A stretch of DNA of 64,000 nt from Pseudisothecium myosuroides. Its lineage: Eukaryota > Streptophyta > Bryopsida > Hypnales > Lembophyllaceae. Positions 9,690 through 21,947 of the stretch are shown here, in pieces. Location of the stretch: assembly GCA_951799445.1 (NCBI GenBank), contig OX637289.1, forward strand, positions 48,088,264 to 48,152,263, in the 5' to 3' direction. Numbering within the stretch: position 1 is the stretch's first letter; the number at the start of each line of letters is the position of its first letter. The notes under the pieces were generated by a model that saw only the letters and a list, made by a program, of their open reading frames with translations, did no database searches and was not told where the DNA came from. A program made the translations under genes and the position numbers.

Positions 9690-10470
9690 TTTAGACTCTA
9701 CAAATTGCTCCCATTTTGCAACTATTTATGAATGAAACTTTAGTCATTTATTTTTCAAAGATGTAATCACATGTTTTCTACCAACCACTAATTTCTTTTT
9801 GCTTTTTGTGAATATCTAAAAATATTCTAAACTTTTTGAAAAAAAGTGAAAAATTCATATCAGACTCAAACTGTAATTAAATAATCTGAATTTTTCTACA
9901 TGAGTGCACATTCCAATGTAGAACATCAGGGCACAAATCAATTTGTCATATCATTCTAAAATTAGAAAATCAACACTCCATGGTTGTAGGCCCAAAGTTC
10001 AAATTGCAACAAAATACTAAATAGTATAGAGTTTTCAAATTTTCAAATTGGAGTAGAAACTAGACTTGATAAGCTTCATTTCATTAGGTGGTCTCAAAAT
10101 CAAAAGCAATCAACTTTATGACTAGACTTCAGATAAAGAAAAAGGAACACAAGCTACAAAAATACACTAAGGTAGGTCATCTACTTTAAAAGTGCCTGGG
10201 TTCTAAATGCGACCCCTATCTACGAATGAGTGACATGTTGCTTGATCTACTACTGTCAATGATGAGTTATACAGGTTTAACTACTAGTCGCTTTAAGAGC
10301 AGACTACCTTACAACATTCATTGGACCTGAGTTCAAGCAACTACTCCAAAACAAAGTTGGACGACAAAACGGTTATTTTCCATCCTCCTACTGTACTAGT
10401 GTATGCCTCCCTGAAATGGCATCCCAAGGATATTCACAGAATGCGTTCCAGGATTACTGTAAGTAAACAG
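9690..10470. repeat. Segment P, copy 2 (uninterrupted)
   Basis: Aligns with 4500-4838 and 5062-5460. It passes through the insertion point without the 219-bp element, reading ACTAGACTTGATAAGCTTC where copy 1 has TTAA-element-TTAA. No gene is seen. Confidence 0.75.
10066..10069. other. Empty paralogous target site for family B copy 1
   Basis: TTGA here corresponds to the single pre-insertion TTAA of segment P. The flanks match those left of 4839 and right of 5065. Confidence 0.8.
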
Positions 10471-11187
10471 TGTCACGATTGAAGGTGCAGTAGCCGGCAT
10501 CTTCCCTTTTTCCTTATTTTGTCCTCCGGCACTCACTGTCAGCTCTTCGGAGGTCACACTCTCGTGTGAGTATCAGTAGTCAGCGTCTAGAACTGAGTAG
10601 TAAGTTAGTACGAGGCCTGGACGCAGACCTCCGCCACACGCTGCCCTGGATTGGAACATGTCTATTGAGCAGCACACTGAAAGACTTTTCACGAAATTGG
10701 CTACACGTTTCCGATTGCCCCAAATGAGATGCACAAGCAGTATTTCTTATAAAAAGCTTATAGAGGACAGGTATTGGTGTAGATTGAAGGTTAGTACAAT
10801 TAAGTGCACTAAGCTTGCCATTATAACTGAAAAGTGCCAATGCAATGGACAATGTCGTAACAGATTCGCAACAGACGACACATAGAGTGTATACTTAATC
10901 AAAGGAGTAATTTCGTTGACAGGGAAACCTGATCTCCCATCAATTCAGCGGTTCGTCACTGCTAACCCAAGCCCTGAAGTCAAGGGATGGGAAACGAATT
11001 GTTATGGAGGGGATTGAGGGGTGAACTCCAATCCGGGGATACCAACAGGGACTCCCCACTACGGCACGAGGGACTGCAAGCTACTACACTGTGGGGAAAA
11101 TCAAGCCCATTTTGCGACCGCTGGGGTTTCTATTTCCCTGAGTGCGCATATATCGACAGTCAGTCCAATCCCTCTATAATTACATCC
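10471..11187. other. Intergenic region 3' of nicotianamine synthase
   Basis: Mixed composition. A plus-strand open frame (10658-10885) ends with a Cys-rich patch (KCQCNGQCRNRF), but no surrounding domain supports a gene. 10930-11187 is probably the 3' UTR and downstream flank of the minus-strand NAS gene. Confidence 0.4.
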
Positions 11188-12279
11188 TTATCCCCACAAA
11201 TCCTCTGTCATGTCTAGTTTCTTCGTGACCACGATCACACTGTTGACGACTTCGCCTTTCGGGTGGGTGACGCTGCACACGGTCCACTCTCGCAAGTCCC
11301 CCATTTCCACGACTGGATACAAAAAGGCTTTGGCGCCCTCGGCACTCCGCAGCAGCAGGTAACTGCCGTCCTTCATGCCCAGGTGGAGATGGTGCAGAAT
11401 GCGGGACTTCATCTTGGGCGCCAACCCCACAAGCGCGGCCAGCACGACGACGTCGTATCGCCTCAGCTCCTCGTGCGGCACGTCCAGGATGTCCGCCGTC
11501 TGAAACGCCACGCGCTCGCGCAACGACGGCAGCGCGTGCATCCATCGTCGCGCGATGCAATTCGACTCTCGGTCGATGTCGTAGTTGGTCACCACCGCGT
11601 GCTGCGGCAGGAGCTCGTTCACCAGACAGAGGGTCGTGAGGGGCAGAGGACCCGAGCCCACGAAGGCCACATTCCGTAAGCTGGCCGGGTCGCACCGCTC
11701 CTGCCCGAGGAGAAGGTGGTACTCCAGTCGCGTCAGCTTCTCGTAGTTCCGTATGAACCGAAACGTCTGCAGGGAGGCCAGGATGTCGTCTTCGGACTCC
11801 AGGGCGCCCAGGCGCTGCGCGAAGTCGCGCTCCATCAACGTCTCGGCTTCCGCGCACTTCACGATGAGGCTCTGTCGGTCTTGGGCGGAGGGCAGGAGGA
11901 AGTGGAGGCCTCCAGGCTCCATTTGGTAGGCGATGCTCCGAAGCCCGTGCCCATTCGCGTCCTCGCCGAGACGGCGACTGAAATAGCGCACCAGCGAGTC
12001 GAGCTGCTGCGACACCTCTTCCTCCTCGGCTTCCGCGTCAATGCACGAGCTCACCAGCGCTTCAAACAGGCCGTTCACTTCCTCGCAGGGGTACAGCGAA
12101 GAAAGGCCGCTAATTGAATCGGAGAGACGCTTGATCTGCTCCAGTTTCCGGAGCGTTGCCGCTGATAGCGGCGCCGCGGGCAGCGTCACCTTCGCATACG
12201 ACGCCGACGCCGACTTGCGACATGCGTGAGCCGCCGCATCAGCCTTGCCTTTCATTGGAGCACACGGCGTTGTCATCAT
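11188..12279 (-). CDS. NAS: Nicotianamine synthase, intronless
   Basis: Makes nicotianamine from three S-adenosylmethionine molecules; the product chelates Fe, Zn, Cu and Ni for transport in plants. The frame from the ATG at 12279 encodes 363 residues. The upstream extension to 12330 begins at TTG, not ATG, so it is rejected. Family motifs are clear: FVGSGPLPLT (about residues 206-215, SAM site), NYDID (232-236), DVVVLAALVG (about 276-285) and RSAEGAKAFLYPVVE (311-325), then HPKGEVVNSVIVV near the C-terminus. Typical plant NAS proteins are about 320 residues; the excess is an Ala/Lys/Ser-rich N-terminal extension of about 40 residues, possibly a targeting or spurious extension (ATG at 12276 is equally possible). 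Coding DNA is far more GC-rich than its flanks. There is no intron, as in most plant NAS genes. It is isolated, with no neighbour in the pathway. Confidence 0.95.
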   Translation of the reverse strand: MMTTPCAPMKGKADAAAHACRKSASASYAKVTLPAAPLSAATLRKLEQIKRLSDSISGLSSLYPCEEVNGLFEALVSSCIDAEAEEEEVSQQLDSLVRYFSRRLGEDANGHGLRSIAYQMEPGGLHFLLPSAQDRQSLIVKCAEAETLMERDFAQRLGALESEDDILASLQTFRFIRNYEKLTRLEYHLLLGQERCDPASLRNVAFVGSGPLPLTTLCLVNELLPQHAVVTNYDIDRESNCIARRWMHALPSLRERVAFQTADILDVPHEELRRYDVVVLAALVGLAPKMKSRILHHLHLGMKDGSYLLLRSAEGAKAFLYPVVEMGDLREWTVCSVTHPKGEVVNSVIVVTKKLDMTEDLWG

Positions 12280-14477
12280 TTTCGTTTTGATTCGGATTCC
12301 TTGACGGAATAAGGTGCGGTCTCCTCTCAATTAGAATTCGGCTAGCTAGCTAACTTTTTCTTTTTTTTTAAAACAAAAGGGGCAAGCAACCCCAATGCTA
12401 ATTAAAGAGGAAAGAGCTAACCAACTTAACTAGCTCCTTCTTACGGAAGGAAGAGAGTTGACTACTGACACTTGTTCAAGGTCACCGTTCCTGGAATGCT
12501 GCCGTCTAGTACTCGCTGACCGAGCTGACCGTACGTGCAAGGCCAGAGAATAGAAATCCCGAAAGAAGTTTACACTCCTCGGGCTGATCGAGAGAATGCC
12601 TGTCTTACTAACTACGGATGGACCCAGCTACCGTGCATGGGAGAAGTGAAGTGGACTGGTGCAAGCCGGTCGAGTATCGGAAGTGGGGAGTGTGAGACCT
12701 CCGAAATTGATCGAGTGGGGAGATGGCAATGCGATTTGCCAGCGAGTGGGGTTTAAGAGAGGGCGAGCTGAGGCGTTACGGCTCAGTCAACGCACTCTGT
12801 AGCCCGAGTTTGGGGTTCCTGCGTGACCCTTGGGCTCTCGAAACCCGAGCTCCGAACGATCCTAGATTCTTGTTATCACCCGTGATAAGCTTATCTCGTC
12901 CTCTGATCCGGCCTCAGGCAGTCGGGTCGAAATCGATTCTCCGTGCTTTGGAGGCTGGGAGGGTCCCCACTCGCCCGACTCCCCACTGGAGGGATCTATG
13001 CGGGATCGCTGGCCGGGTGACAAGAATATAATGTGAGTATCAAAGTGACGCCAAGCAAGTCCCTCAGATGTCACTGTGGCATCGAGTGCACATTACCACG
13101 CGTCCGATGAGAGTCTGCACATCCACATTCAAATTCGCAAGGAATCCAAGGATCAATGTCAGTTACATGATTCCTGTACTGGTTGTGCACGACACACGCA
13201 ATCGGAGACAAGGGTCCCACAAGGCCACCAGGGTGCCGGAGATCCATCCGGGAAGCTTTAATGTAGGGTGTGGAGCAAGTCGGAGTTGAGTGTCGGAGGC
13301 AGGCCAGCATCGATCTTCCAGGGACGATGCCACTGAAAGCAGATTCGCAGCGAAGAACGCGGCGTGATTGGCGAGAGAGCAGGAATTAGTCTTCAGGACG
13401 CGCAGCTGGCACACGCATGGTTGCAGCAAACGCAGGTACCTATCCAGCACACGCAGGCATGGGCCAAGCACGCGTTCCCTGGGCTGACTGCAGTCGTATC
13501 CGCTTCTGTTTCAAGGAGTTATGATAGTCGTGCATGTTGAGTGACTGATGAGTGCTGTGAATAATTCTAATTAAAGGCTTTTGGACTCTTCTGTTGAATG
13601 CATTCTATGCTCCGTCTTCAACAGGGAATGGGACTAGGTAATCGGTTTCCCTCTTCCCTCTATCGGTACATCCCTAAGTTCCACGACGCTGGCGTACAAG
13701 ATACAGGGGAACAGGTTGCTTTCAATGCCGTGACGTTTGAGGAATTGGTTGATTTGACATCTTATTGTGAAAGATGCATGTATAGATGGCAGCCTGGGTG
13801 TGGTAAGTTCGATGCCTTGAAGTCTTCAGAGTTAATTGTATTAAATCCATTCATAGCACTGAGTAAAGACATTGCATTGAATCGGATGGCACTTGTTGCA
13901 CCTCTTCTTCAATTACTGTTTCTACAACTTACCATAGTTTATCACTTCTTAACATAAAAACCCATACCCAAAGGCCGGGCTCCGCAAAGCAGAATCGGCA
14001 GAGAACCAGCAGAACCGCTCGATAGCTGTGAAAGAAAAGTGGAAACTTTCATTTTCCAAACATGACGATCGATTCAAAATCAGAACGTCGACTGTAGAAA
14101 CATTAATTCACCAAAAAAACTACTCCGAAGTGAAAGAGCACAAAATAGCTGAAATGTATCGGTGAAAACTGCGTAATAATAGAGAACTACATGTGTTGGA
14201 TGGGTTGGCTCAGATTTCTCCGCGGACAGCGTCTCGATGTATGAGTCGTGGTTAAATAATTTGTTGGGCTGCTCCCCACTCTACTTTAAGGCGCATTCAA
14301 TAACTAATAAAGGTTTTCCGGAGATTACATTCGGAGATTGAAACAATAAAACCCAGAAATGGGACGGAGAATTTTCTGCTGACGGTCACAAATTAGTTTT
14401 CTTTTGAATACACATGCTCTTCGTGTGCCTTCAACATGGCAAGGGCCAGTCAGCCCCGCCGATTGTCGATAGAAATT
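12280..14477. other. NAS upstream region and intergenic DNA
   Basis: GC-moderate DNA. 12340-12380 has a CTAGCTAGCTAAC palindromic patch and a T-run, plausibly core promoter and 5' UTR of NAS. Open frames up to 119 codons (for example 13598-13957) have no domain I recognise, and their extents are shared with frames on both strands. I do not call a gene. Confidence 0.4.
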
Positions 14478-15496
14478 ATTGTCGACATTTAACTTATTTG
14501 CGAAGATGCTGGGCGACATCATTGCCCGAGAATCCGAGGATCTGAGAAACCGAGATGATTGTTTGAAGTTTTCCCCAATCCTAGCTGTAGTGGAAACTTT
14601 GGAACCTGACGGACTCTACCTAGTAGTAACTACCTACTTGCCTGCATCCGTTTGACATCAATCAAACGATGACGACATGACCTTGTGAGTGCGCCCCGTG
14701 CAACTTCACTGCTCACATTCCTTGCCTGTTGGTGCCTCGTATCTTGTGAACGTTGGCGAAGAGTGAGAGAGCATGCGTACTGCTTCAGATCACTGGAGTA
14801 ATCAAACGCAAAAAAGTAAGCTCTCAGAACAGCTAGAAGCCAAAGGTTGACTACTGCCGTGATCATAAAGATGCGGATTGAGAGCTTATTACTCACTACC
14901 CAAGCACGACACGCTCAGCAGGATGTTTATTGATCATGCCACCCGGCCTTCCAACTAACTTACTTTCGAAGAGAATCTAGAAAACACATTTTCAACCGAA
15001 GTCCGAAGTTTCTCGACTGGATTAAATTCTACCAACTCAGAAGTCAGAACAGCCATCTCAGACGGGTGCAATCCAGCGAACTTGTTATATATTTTCGATT
15101 TATCTGATCGAAATTATGTTTGGAATTCAGAACGGTTAGGGCTGAAGTTCCGGATTTCCTCAAAAAACACCAACTGAATCAAACATTCACACCATTATGA
15201 ATTTATGATAGTCCGCGTCAGTAGATACATACAATAAATAATGTAAATTTTTGGAACAAAGGGGGTCATTAACCGGGTAGTCGAGTTCCAGATTCATTAT
15301 ATTCATTCTCGATGCAGAGTAGGGGGTGGGTGGGTGTAAAGTTCTCGATTTGTTCATACTACAGTCATCCCTTATTCATGCAATCCAGGTCGTTTTCAAA
15401 AAGCAAGCTCTTAGTTTATTGCTCTGTAGGACTCAAGTGGAAGGTTTGGTCGACAATGCTCTCGTACCTGTGCCTCGAGGGAGTGCCATGATGTCG

Positions 15497-18400
15497 TTAC
15501 AATGGTTTGGTGCACTCCCAACACATCTCCACCGGCTTGCCTGCAATGAACTTTGCATTGTCCGGTGCATCAGCTGGAATGGCCTGCGGGTCTATGTGAG
15601 GCTCCAAAAACTGAGTGATTTGGAAACCCGCTTCTAATATCAAGGACACCCATGTTGACAAGGTGTAGAGTCGGTTGCTGAACTTGATCACTTGCCCAGA
15701 ATTCATCCTAATCATGATCTGGAGAAACAAATCAAGAGGAACATGACAACCAGCAGCAACAAGCGGGCCGGAGTGCATCCCTCAGTTACTCCCGAATATC
15801 TGCTCTATTAGACTACGACAAGACAGAAGCCAAATCTGACGAGCTGGCGAATCTCCGACCAAGACAGAGCTCTGACCTAACGGTACGTCTTGGCATAGGA
15901 CCGTTACTTGTGAAACCTCGAGAGCTTGTCCACATGATTGATAAGATTAGTTATGATAACCAAAACATTAATGTACGTTTACCCACGGCTTCAAACAACC
16001 AGGTCTTGGCCTATAATGGTTTACTTGTTTGGACAAGTGTAAACCAAACCTCTATGTCGACAGATAGGTATCAACTCAATGTCACAAATATCAATAATAT
16101 CACTCCAATTTGTTTTCTTATCATTAATTTGCTGGTGAAATTGCAAAACTAATAGCACATATGTCAAGAATAGGCTCCTCCAAAATTCACGGACATTAAT
16201 AAAAAGTGACGATTTTGTGTACTAATTTATCAATTTACAATTTACAAACCAAGCAGATTGGGTCAATATGTTACCTCTCGTGGCTTGCCTTCGTCTTCAA
16301 AATAACCCCACTGGGTGCCATCCTCTTTGGCTACACCCCATTTAAACAGACATGGAATTCTTGATTTGTCGTCCCATTGCATATACTCGATCACATGGGT
16401 CTCATAAATAAGGAGTTTACCACCAGGCTTCAGCATCTTATATATCTCTTCCAACGCCTGCTTAATCTACAAGACTTTGCCAGATTCAAATACTAATAGA
16501 TTATTTTAATGAAAAAGAGAATCACGCCAACTCAACAGTTTCCATACTCATCCAATCTCATGGGAAGAACAAAAGATCAAATGTCTTCCAGTATCAATAT
16601 AGCCAAACATGAGGCTCCCAAACTCACTTCAAACCACAAGATTTTCTCATTTCCAGCACGGTCTACTTTTAAGTTCCCGATTTCTCTTAACCAAGAGGCT
16701 TGAAAGCTCATTCCAAAGTGGTATTCACAATCTGATTCAAGCTTCGACTTTCAGGAGATTCTGGCATGAAGGTATACCTCTTCCTTAGACAGCAAGTTGC
16801 AAAAGACATAGATGCACATGGCAAGGTCAAAAGCTCCCTCTTGAGCACCAGGAATGGAGCTGATCTCCGTGGCAGAGGCGACTACAATATTCGCTCTTGA
16901 CTCAGGAAGTGCACTGAAGCAAAAATGAGCGCAAATTAGTGCGAAACATTCTGAAACTAATAAGGTTTGTGAATGAGTGCTCACTGAAGTGGATGCAGTT
17001 CAAAATGATGCGAGCGATTCTTACTGAGTGCGGAGGAACTTGTCCGTTGCCAATTTCGCTTCTTCCACCATGTTCTTGGAGACATCAAAAGCCAGCACAT
17101 AACTTGCACCTGAATCAGAAAACAATGGCCACAACGTACAACAATGTCTGTCACGCACTCACGGCTGGAAGAGCTGCGATCGTTAGCTCCCACTTGAGGC
17201 TAAAACCGGCGCTAGGAAGAGGTGATGCACTAGAAAAGAATTAATGTATTCTTCAATCTTAAATAAGCCCCGACTTCATTGCGCTAATGGGCTCCTGTCC
17301 AATGTGTTCGTTCACAGCTTACTTGACATGTGGAGTGTGTGCCTTTACAACGTGACAGATTCACTAGATACTGTACGTAAGGAATGTGGAATTAAAGGGC
17401 GTGCAATTCTGAGGGTTGAGTGTTCTAAGTTTTATACCCTATCAATGCAGGATGCACATAACGTCCGACTGTGGATCGTAGAATAGTCTCCTTGTAAACG
17501 CTCCCACCATCAATACGAAAAGCCATCCTTGGCAAATAGAATTGTCTACTGAAAATTCCAAATTACAGATAAAGGGAAATCTGACTGATGCCATGACTTA
17601 GAGTAAATAAGGAAGCCTAATTATGTTTAACTAGTCACTGAATATTTCAAATGAACATTAGAGGATAAAGTGTTGCTTCTTTTTTGAATCATCCGATTAT
17701 TTTTGAGGGATTTCCGTGAGAGTATTTGCAAGCAGATGGATGGGGAAATTGCCTCATTCATTTGGTGTTACTGATTCTTCTGGAGAAGAGGATGCTTAAT
17801 CCAAGGATCACAGAAGATGGGTCTTTTTTTTAATGTACGTTTACACCTTCTCACTCTCACCCATGAAGATATGATGTTCTTTTTTGAATGTGACCTCAAC
17901 TAATGAAACAATGTTTATCATGTCTAATTTCTATTCCAATTTGAAAAATCACAAAACACCTAAAATTGAAATTTTTTTATTGCTACCGCTTTTGAATTTT
18001 TGACCTAGTATCAAAGTCTATTGATTTTCTAATTATAAAATGGCACAAAACTTTGCTGCATTACAATATTCTTCACTACACTCAGTATCCAACCATGGTG
18101 AATAATTCAGATTTTGAGCTTCTTTTGGTATTTGATATGAATTATGTTCCATTTTTCTTTCAAAAATCAAGGTGAATTCAAATCATGAATACTAAAATAC
18201 AGCTAACAATTTATATTTTCTCGGAGACCCGTAAGTCGTGATTTCATCTCCGGAAACTAAAACTCAATTGTTCACTCCAACACACTGGAAAAACAGAGCG
18301 CACTCAGCGCAGGTGTGACCTTCTGTGATTGTGTGGCCCAAGGCTCTCTCTCTCTGTCTCTCTTTCCTTCGTTCCGGGGCTCGTCAGGTTCTTACAGTGC

Positions 18401-18678
18401 CGACAGTGCAATACAGACAACCGGATCAGCCCATGCCAGGAATTGAAGGGCGGGAGGTTGCCCTAGGTTGCCTCACCTGCTTGCAGCATGAGTCGCGTGT
18501 GAATGCCCACTCCACACCCCACATCCAGCCCCTTCCACGGCTTCGACTTCGGCGCCAGCTTCTCCACCAGGGACTTCAACAGGGGCAGTTGACACAAGGG
18601 TCGAAACCAATGGCCCGAGGCGAATTCCTTGGTGAGACTGTCCCACTGCGATTTCGTCGACGCGCTGAGCTCCGCCAT
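15497..18678 (-). CDS. Class I SAM-dependent methyltransferase, copy 1, five exons
   Basis: Exons, minus strand: 18477-18678, 17025-17109, 16778-16913, 16275-16466, 15497-15718. They sum to 837 nt, in phase, giving 278 residues. All introns are GT-AG. The start is the ATG at 18678, shared with the other copy; the upstream in-frame ATG at 18723 is not conserved. Motif I LDVGCGVGIHT (residues 51-61) binds SAM, AFDVS (74-78) carries the ribose-binding acidic residue, GAFDLAMCIYVFCNLL (122-137) is motif IV, and MLKPGGKLLIYE (151-162) is the post-motif strand. The C-terminal part (VIKFSNRLYTLSTW) would form the substrate cap. The length and order fit the Methyltransf_11/25 type of small-molecule methyltransferase. 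The substrate is unknown. Intron 1 (1,367 bp) contains a CT-rich tract near 18346-18368. It is duplicated at 25177-28402. Confidence 0.88.
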
Positions 18679-20530
18679 CAATATCAATATGAATAGACAC
18701 CCACACAAATATGTGCTCCTCACCTAGCTAAGCTGAATTAATTCACGAAGTCAACTTAGCCTCCCTCTGATCGATCGAGTTCTGCTTAGCTTCGGCCTAG
18801 CTGATGAATCAGAAGTTACGGCCACCAGGGCTAATAAGCTTAGCTCGACGTCCCTTTCTTCACTCAAGGACAAGGATTCAAGGACTGTGAGCACACTGTC
18901 AGTGGGCAGGAGGGCTTGTCAGTGGATAGAGATGCACGGAGCGGGGGGAGAAAGGAAGATACGGCAGCGTTTCACACCATCCACTCGCGGGAGCCAGAGG
19001 GGGCCCAGGTGAACCGATCCCCTCGGTCATCCCCAAGGGAAAACGTTGAAATTTTTTATTTGCCACAGATGATGAAATTTGCAAATTTTTGAATTCATGT
19101 TTGCAATCAGAGGCCCCTAATTAGCTTGGGTTCATGTAGAAGATTAATTAATCAAGCACAAAATAGGGTTTCTTTTTTTTACATACACCCCTGGATTGAC
19201 TTCAACAGGATGAGCGAGGGGGTGGGTTCACCTTGGCCCCCTCTCCTTCTCTAAGCTAGCAACACCCATAACCATTAGTGTATCCATACTTCAATCATAG
19301 AGTTCCCTACAAGTATCTCCAAAAGTACCTTGAAACTGTGTCCATCCTTAATTGTGGTTGGTGAGCTCTGATTTTTTTACATTTTGGTACTAGAATCAAT
19401 GCAACCTTAGTAGAGTGTGGTTTAGGGTGCCCTAGAGAGTTCTACTTTGAAAATTCACAGAAATTAGATGCCTTATCCAAATTTTTATTTTGTTTTTTAA
19501 TATTCATGATTTTCAATTGCTATTATTGAAAAAATATTTTTTCTAGAAAAAGGTACCTCAACTATGTTGAATTGTTTAAATTGACGGTTATAGGTGTTGC
19601 TACCTTATATGACCAGGGAGAGGGAGGGACTTGCTAATGACGGATTTCAAAGGAAAAATAGAGAATGAAAAAGGAAAATAATCGGTGTCTAGTTCAAAGT
19701 TAGCTAGTGGAATTTGGAAAAAAAATAGTTGCAATTTGAAAACATCAGTAGAAAAAATGGTGGTAAAATCTATAAATTTTTCATTTTGAATAAAAACCAG
19801 AGAAAATAACTAGACTAAGTACCTGAATCAACAGTTTAATAAGGGAATTGGAAGAAATTAGCTGGTAAAACTAAAAAAACTTCCTGAATGTTGATAGCCT
19901 ATAGTGTGGAAACTCCCTCATTAATGTATACTGCAATTAACTTCTCTCCAAAAAAAGGAAAGAAGAATGGACCGATCATAAAAGATTTGTTTTGCAGTGT
20001 AATATTTGGGTACCTAGTAACTTCTAATTTTTTGTTATACATACCAAGATACATTGCATTGTACATAGGACTCCTTTTATAACTACAACTATAGAGTGAA
20101 GACCGCAATTATGTAAAATCTAAAAATACTCAAAATGAAATCAATCTGTACGATGACATGGTACAATGATTATTACAACTAAAGCAAAAAATGGTTGAAA
20201 ACGATCTAATTTACATTACAAACCTAAAGATATTTTGTCATTTATCAAGCAAGCATTGGCTACTTCGACCTACAAATCCAATTACGATGTCATAAATCAA
20301 CGACAATACAAGAATTCCATTTGTTTCGTAACACATTTTATATGATGTCCACCAATTTTTATATTAACAATGACATTAGTTGTAACATCAAATATAACAT
20401 AAAAACAACTAGACATTCCAAAAAAATGTGTTGAAAATAAAGATTTTTTTTAGTGTGAGTTAGGAACAACCTTGAATTAGTGTTCAAAAAAGGTCTAAAA
20501 TGGTCGCCTCTAGACGCGCTACCAAACTTA
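18679..20530. promoter_or_regulatory. 5' flank of methyltransferase copy 1 (diverged from copy 2)
   Basis: This is the upstream region of the gene inside unit 1. 18720-18900 contains CTAGCTAAGC-type words, and 18940-19030 a GC-rich patch preserved in both copies ('CACACCATCCA.TCGCGGGAGCCAG'). I cannot define a TATA box or start site. Most substitutions and indels between the two units fall here, so expression may differ between copies (inference). Confidence 0.4.
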
Positions 20531-21947
20531 CAGTCATATTTTGCAGTTTCAAGGAATCCACACTCCGTTAAGCTCAACCTTGGAGACTAGCCCAAGACTC
20601 CATACAAGAACTTGGCCCATTTCAATGCTACAATGTAGGTAAAGCCCCCCAAAAGACTCTCCAACGCAACTACTTTTGGCCCTTCTCTTTAGTCCCAATG
20701 CCACCATTTCCTTCTCACACCGGATAAATTGACAAGATATGAAGAACCTACCACTTGGCTTACAATAGGAAGATTTATAATTGTCATATCTTTTCAAACT
20801 TTGTTATATGTGCTAATAAATTAGAACCTCAATTTTTGCATGAAAGGTGTTTATTTAATGGTGAATCTTTTTTTTCTATTATATTGCAAAAAATCATTTG
20901 AAGTTTAGAATGTAGGCTTTGCATTAGGATTAGAATTTTTGAAAAGTCACTGGAATTATAAAGGGCTATTGATGAGGCCTATCACACAACGCCAATATTC
21001 AAGGTATGGATTGAGGATGCTCTTAGAGCATTGCTACCCATTCTCCAAATAGAAGGCACATAAATTAGACTATCAAGGGCCTATTCTTCTATACTTTGTG
21101 AGTGACTTGACCACAAAGCTACCCATTCACACATTAAATAGAAGAGATTTATGGGTAAGGAAGGGTTGTTTCAAGCCTTTTTCCTTTGTTGGAAACTACA
21201 ATACCACCGTCAAAATATTATATAATAGAAAAATTAAATTAAAATTAAAAAAATTAAAAGATTAAAAAAAATTGAAAATACATGACGAGGTAGTTTCTCG
21301 ACCACGTCAAATCAGTAATGTGGCAGCGTTCCCACAGAGTTCCCATTGTTTGAAAACTTGCGGTCTTCCGAAGGCCTCGAATCTCCCCTAATGCTGAAAC
21401 AACTCGTTGTAGTGCTCCAAGTCCCATATGTTCAAAATGTATTAAGCAAACTAATGACAGTAATTGTACAAACATGTCTGGTCATGTCGGAATCAACAAA
21501 TATGGACCTCTTTAGGCTACAAAATGCTATTAAAATACTCCCAAATCTACACTCCGTAGTGAAGTGTTAGGGCCCTAGATTGTTTTGTAGCCAAGGATCG
21601 TTTTTTTGAGCTTGGGGCATTGGAGATCATTAAGTGGACATAGGCAGGGTGGGCCATGAGCACCAGCTTTGGATAGAATTGTTGAGGTGAATAATTTGGA
21701 TAATGGATGGCAATGCTCTTAATTAGAGACAAAATTTGAAATAAGTCTCTAGCCTTTCTTGAAGTAATTATGGCAGAAGATTCTTGTCTAACGCATACAT
21801 AGAATATATTAAATAGAGAATGTTTTTGCGAGGGATGTAGTTGTGGGTGCACACTGTATAGGTGCACAATGCAAGAGGTGCACCTATTTTGAGGCTATGC
21901 AGGCCTTGAAAATTCCATAGTCAATCACAAACCTTGCATAGGTGAGA
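20531..21947. other. Spacer between the duplicated units, left part
   Basis: AT-rich and without a gene. 20991-21145 is a repeat also found inverted at 32562-32713 (both contain ATGCTCTTAGAGCATTGC or a close variant). A further AATGGATGGCAATGCTCTT block is near 21703-21721. Confidence 0.5.
20991..21145 (+). repeat. Dispersed repeat D, copy 1
   Basis: Matches the reverse complement of 32562-32713 at about 75-80% by eye, starting 'CAATATTCAAGGTATGGATT' against 'CAATATTCAAAGTATGGATT'. It contains the GCTCTTAGAGC palindrome seen in many plant MITE-like repeats. Confidence 0.7.

Larger units (their letters stand above)
14478..20530. repeat. Segmental duplication, unit 1
   Basis: A direct copy of 24152-29975. 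Left boundary near TTAACTTATTTGCGAAGATGC; the offset is 9680 at the 3' end of the gene, 9690 in the middle and 9694 upstream. From about 14660 to 18370 the copies are nearly identical apart from 15840-16345. From 18700 to 20530 they are much more diverged, with indels (unit 1 has extra sequence near 19230-19600). The unit carries a complete methyltransferase gene plus about 1 kb downstream and 1.8 kb upstream. Confidence 0.92.

Noticed and set aside
10658..10885. Cys-rich frame ending KCQCNGQCRNRF, reminiscent of pre-SET or GRF-type zinc patches
   Set aside because: Only one short Cys cluster, no SET or GRF core nearby, and the opposite strand is equally open.
11180..11857. 225-codon frame overlapping NAS in another phase
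   Set aside because: An Arg/Ala-rich shadow caused by the GC-rich NAS coding sequence.
12280..12330. Upstream extension of the NAS reading frame
   Set aside because: It begins at TTG, not ATG. The first ATG in frame is at 12279, and the extension has no family similarity.
13163..13957. Open frames of 100-119 codons upstream of NAS
   Set aside because: No recognisable domains, frames open on both strands, no coherent splice structure.
14630..14896. 88-codon minus-strand frame, repeated at 24310-24576
   Set aside because: It is kept in both copies only because the whole segment is duplicated. No domain, and it lies in the 3' flank of the methyltransferase.
18679..18723. Earlier ATG of methyltransferase copy 1
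   Set aside because: The 15 extra codons differ in length and sequence in copy 2, while similarity begins exactly at the ATG at 18678/28402.
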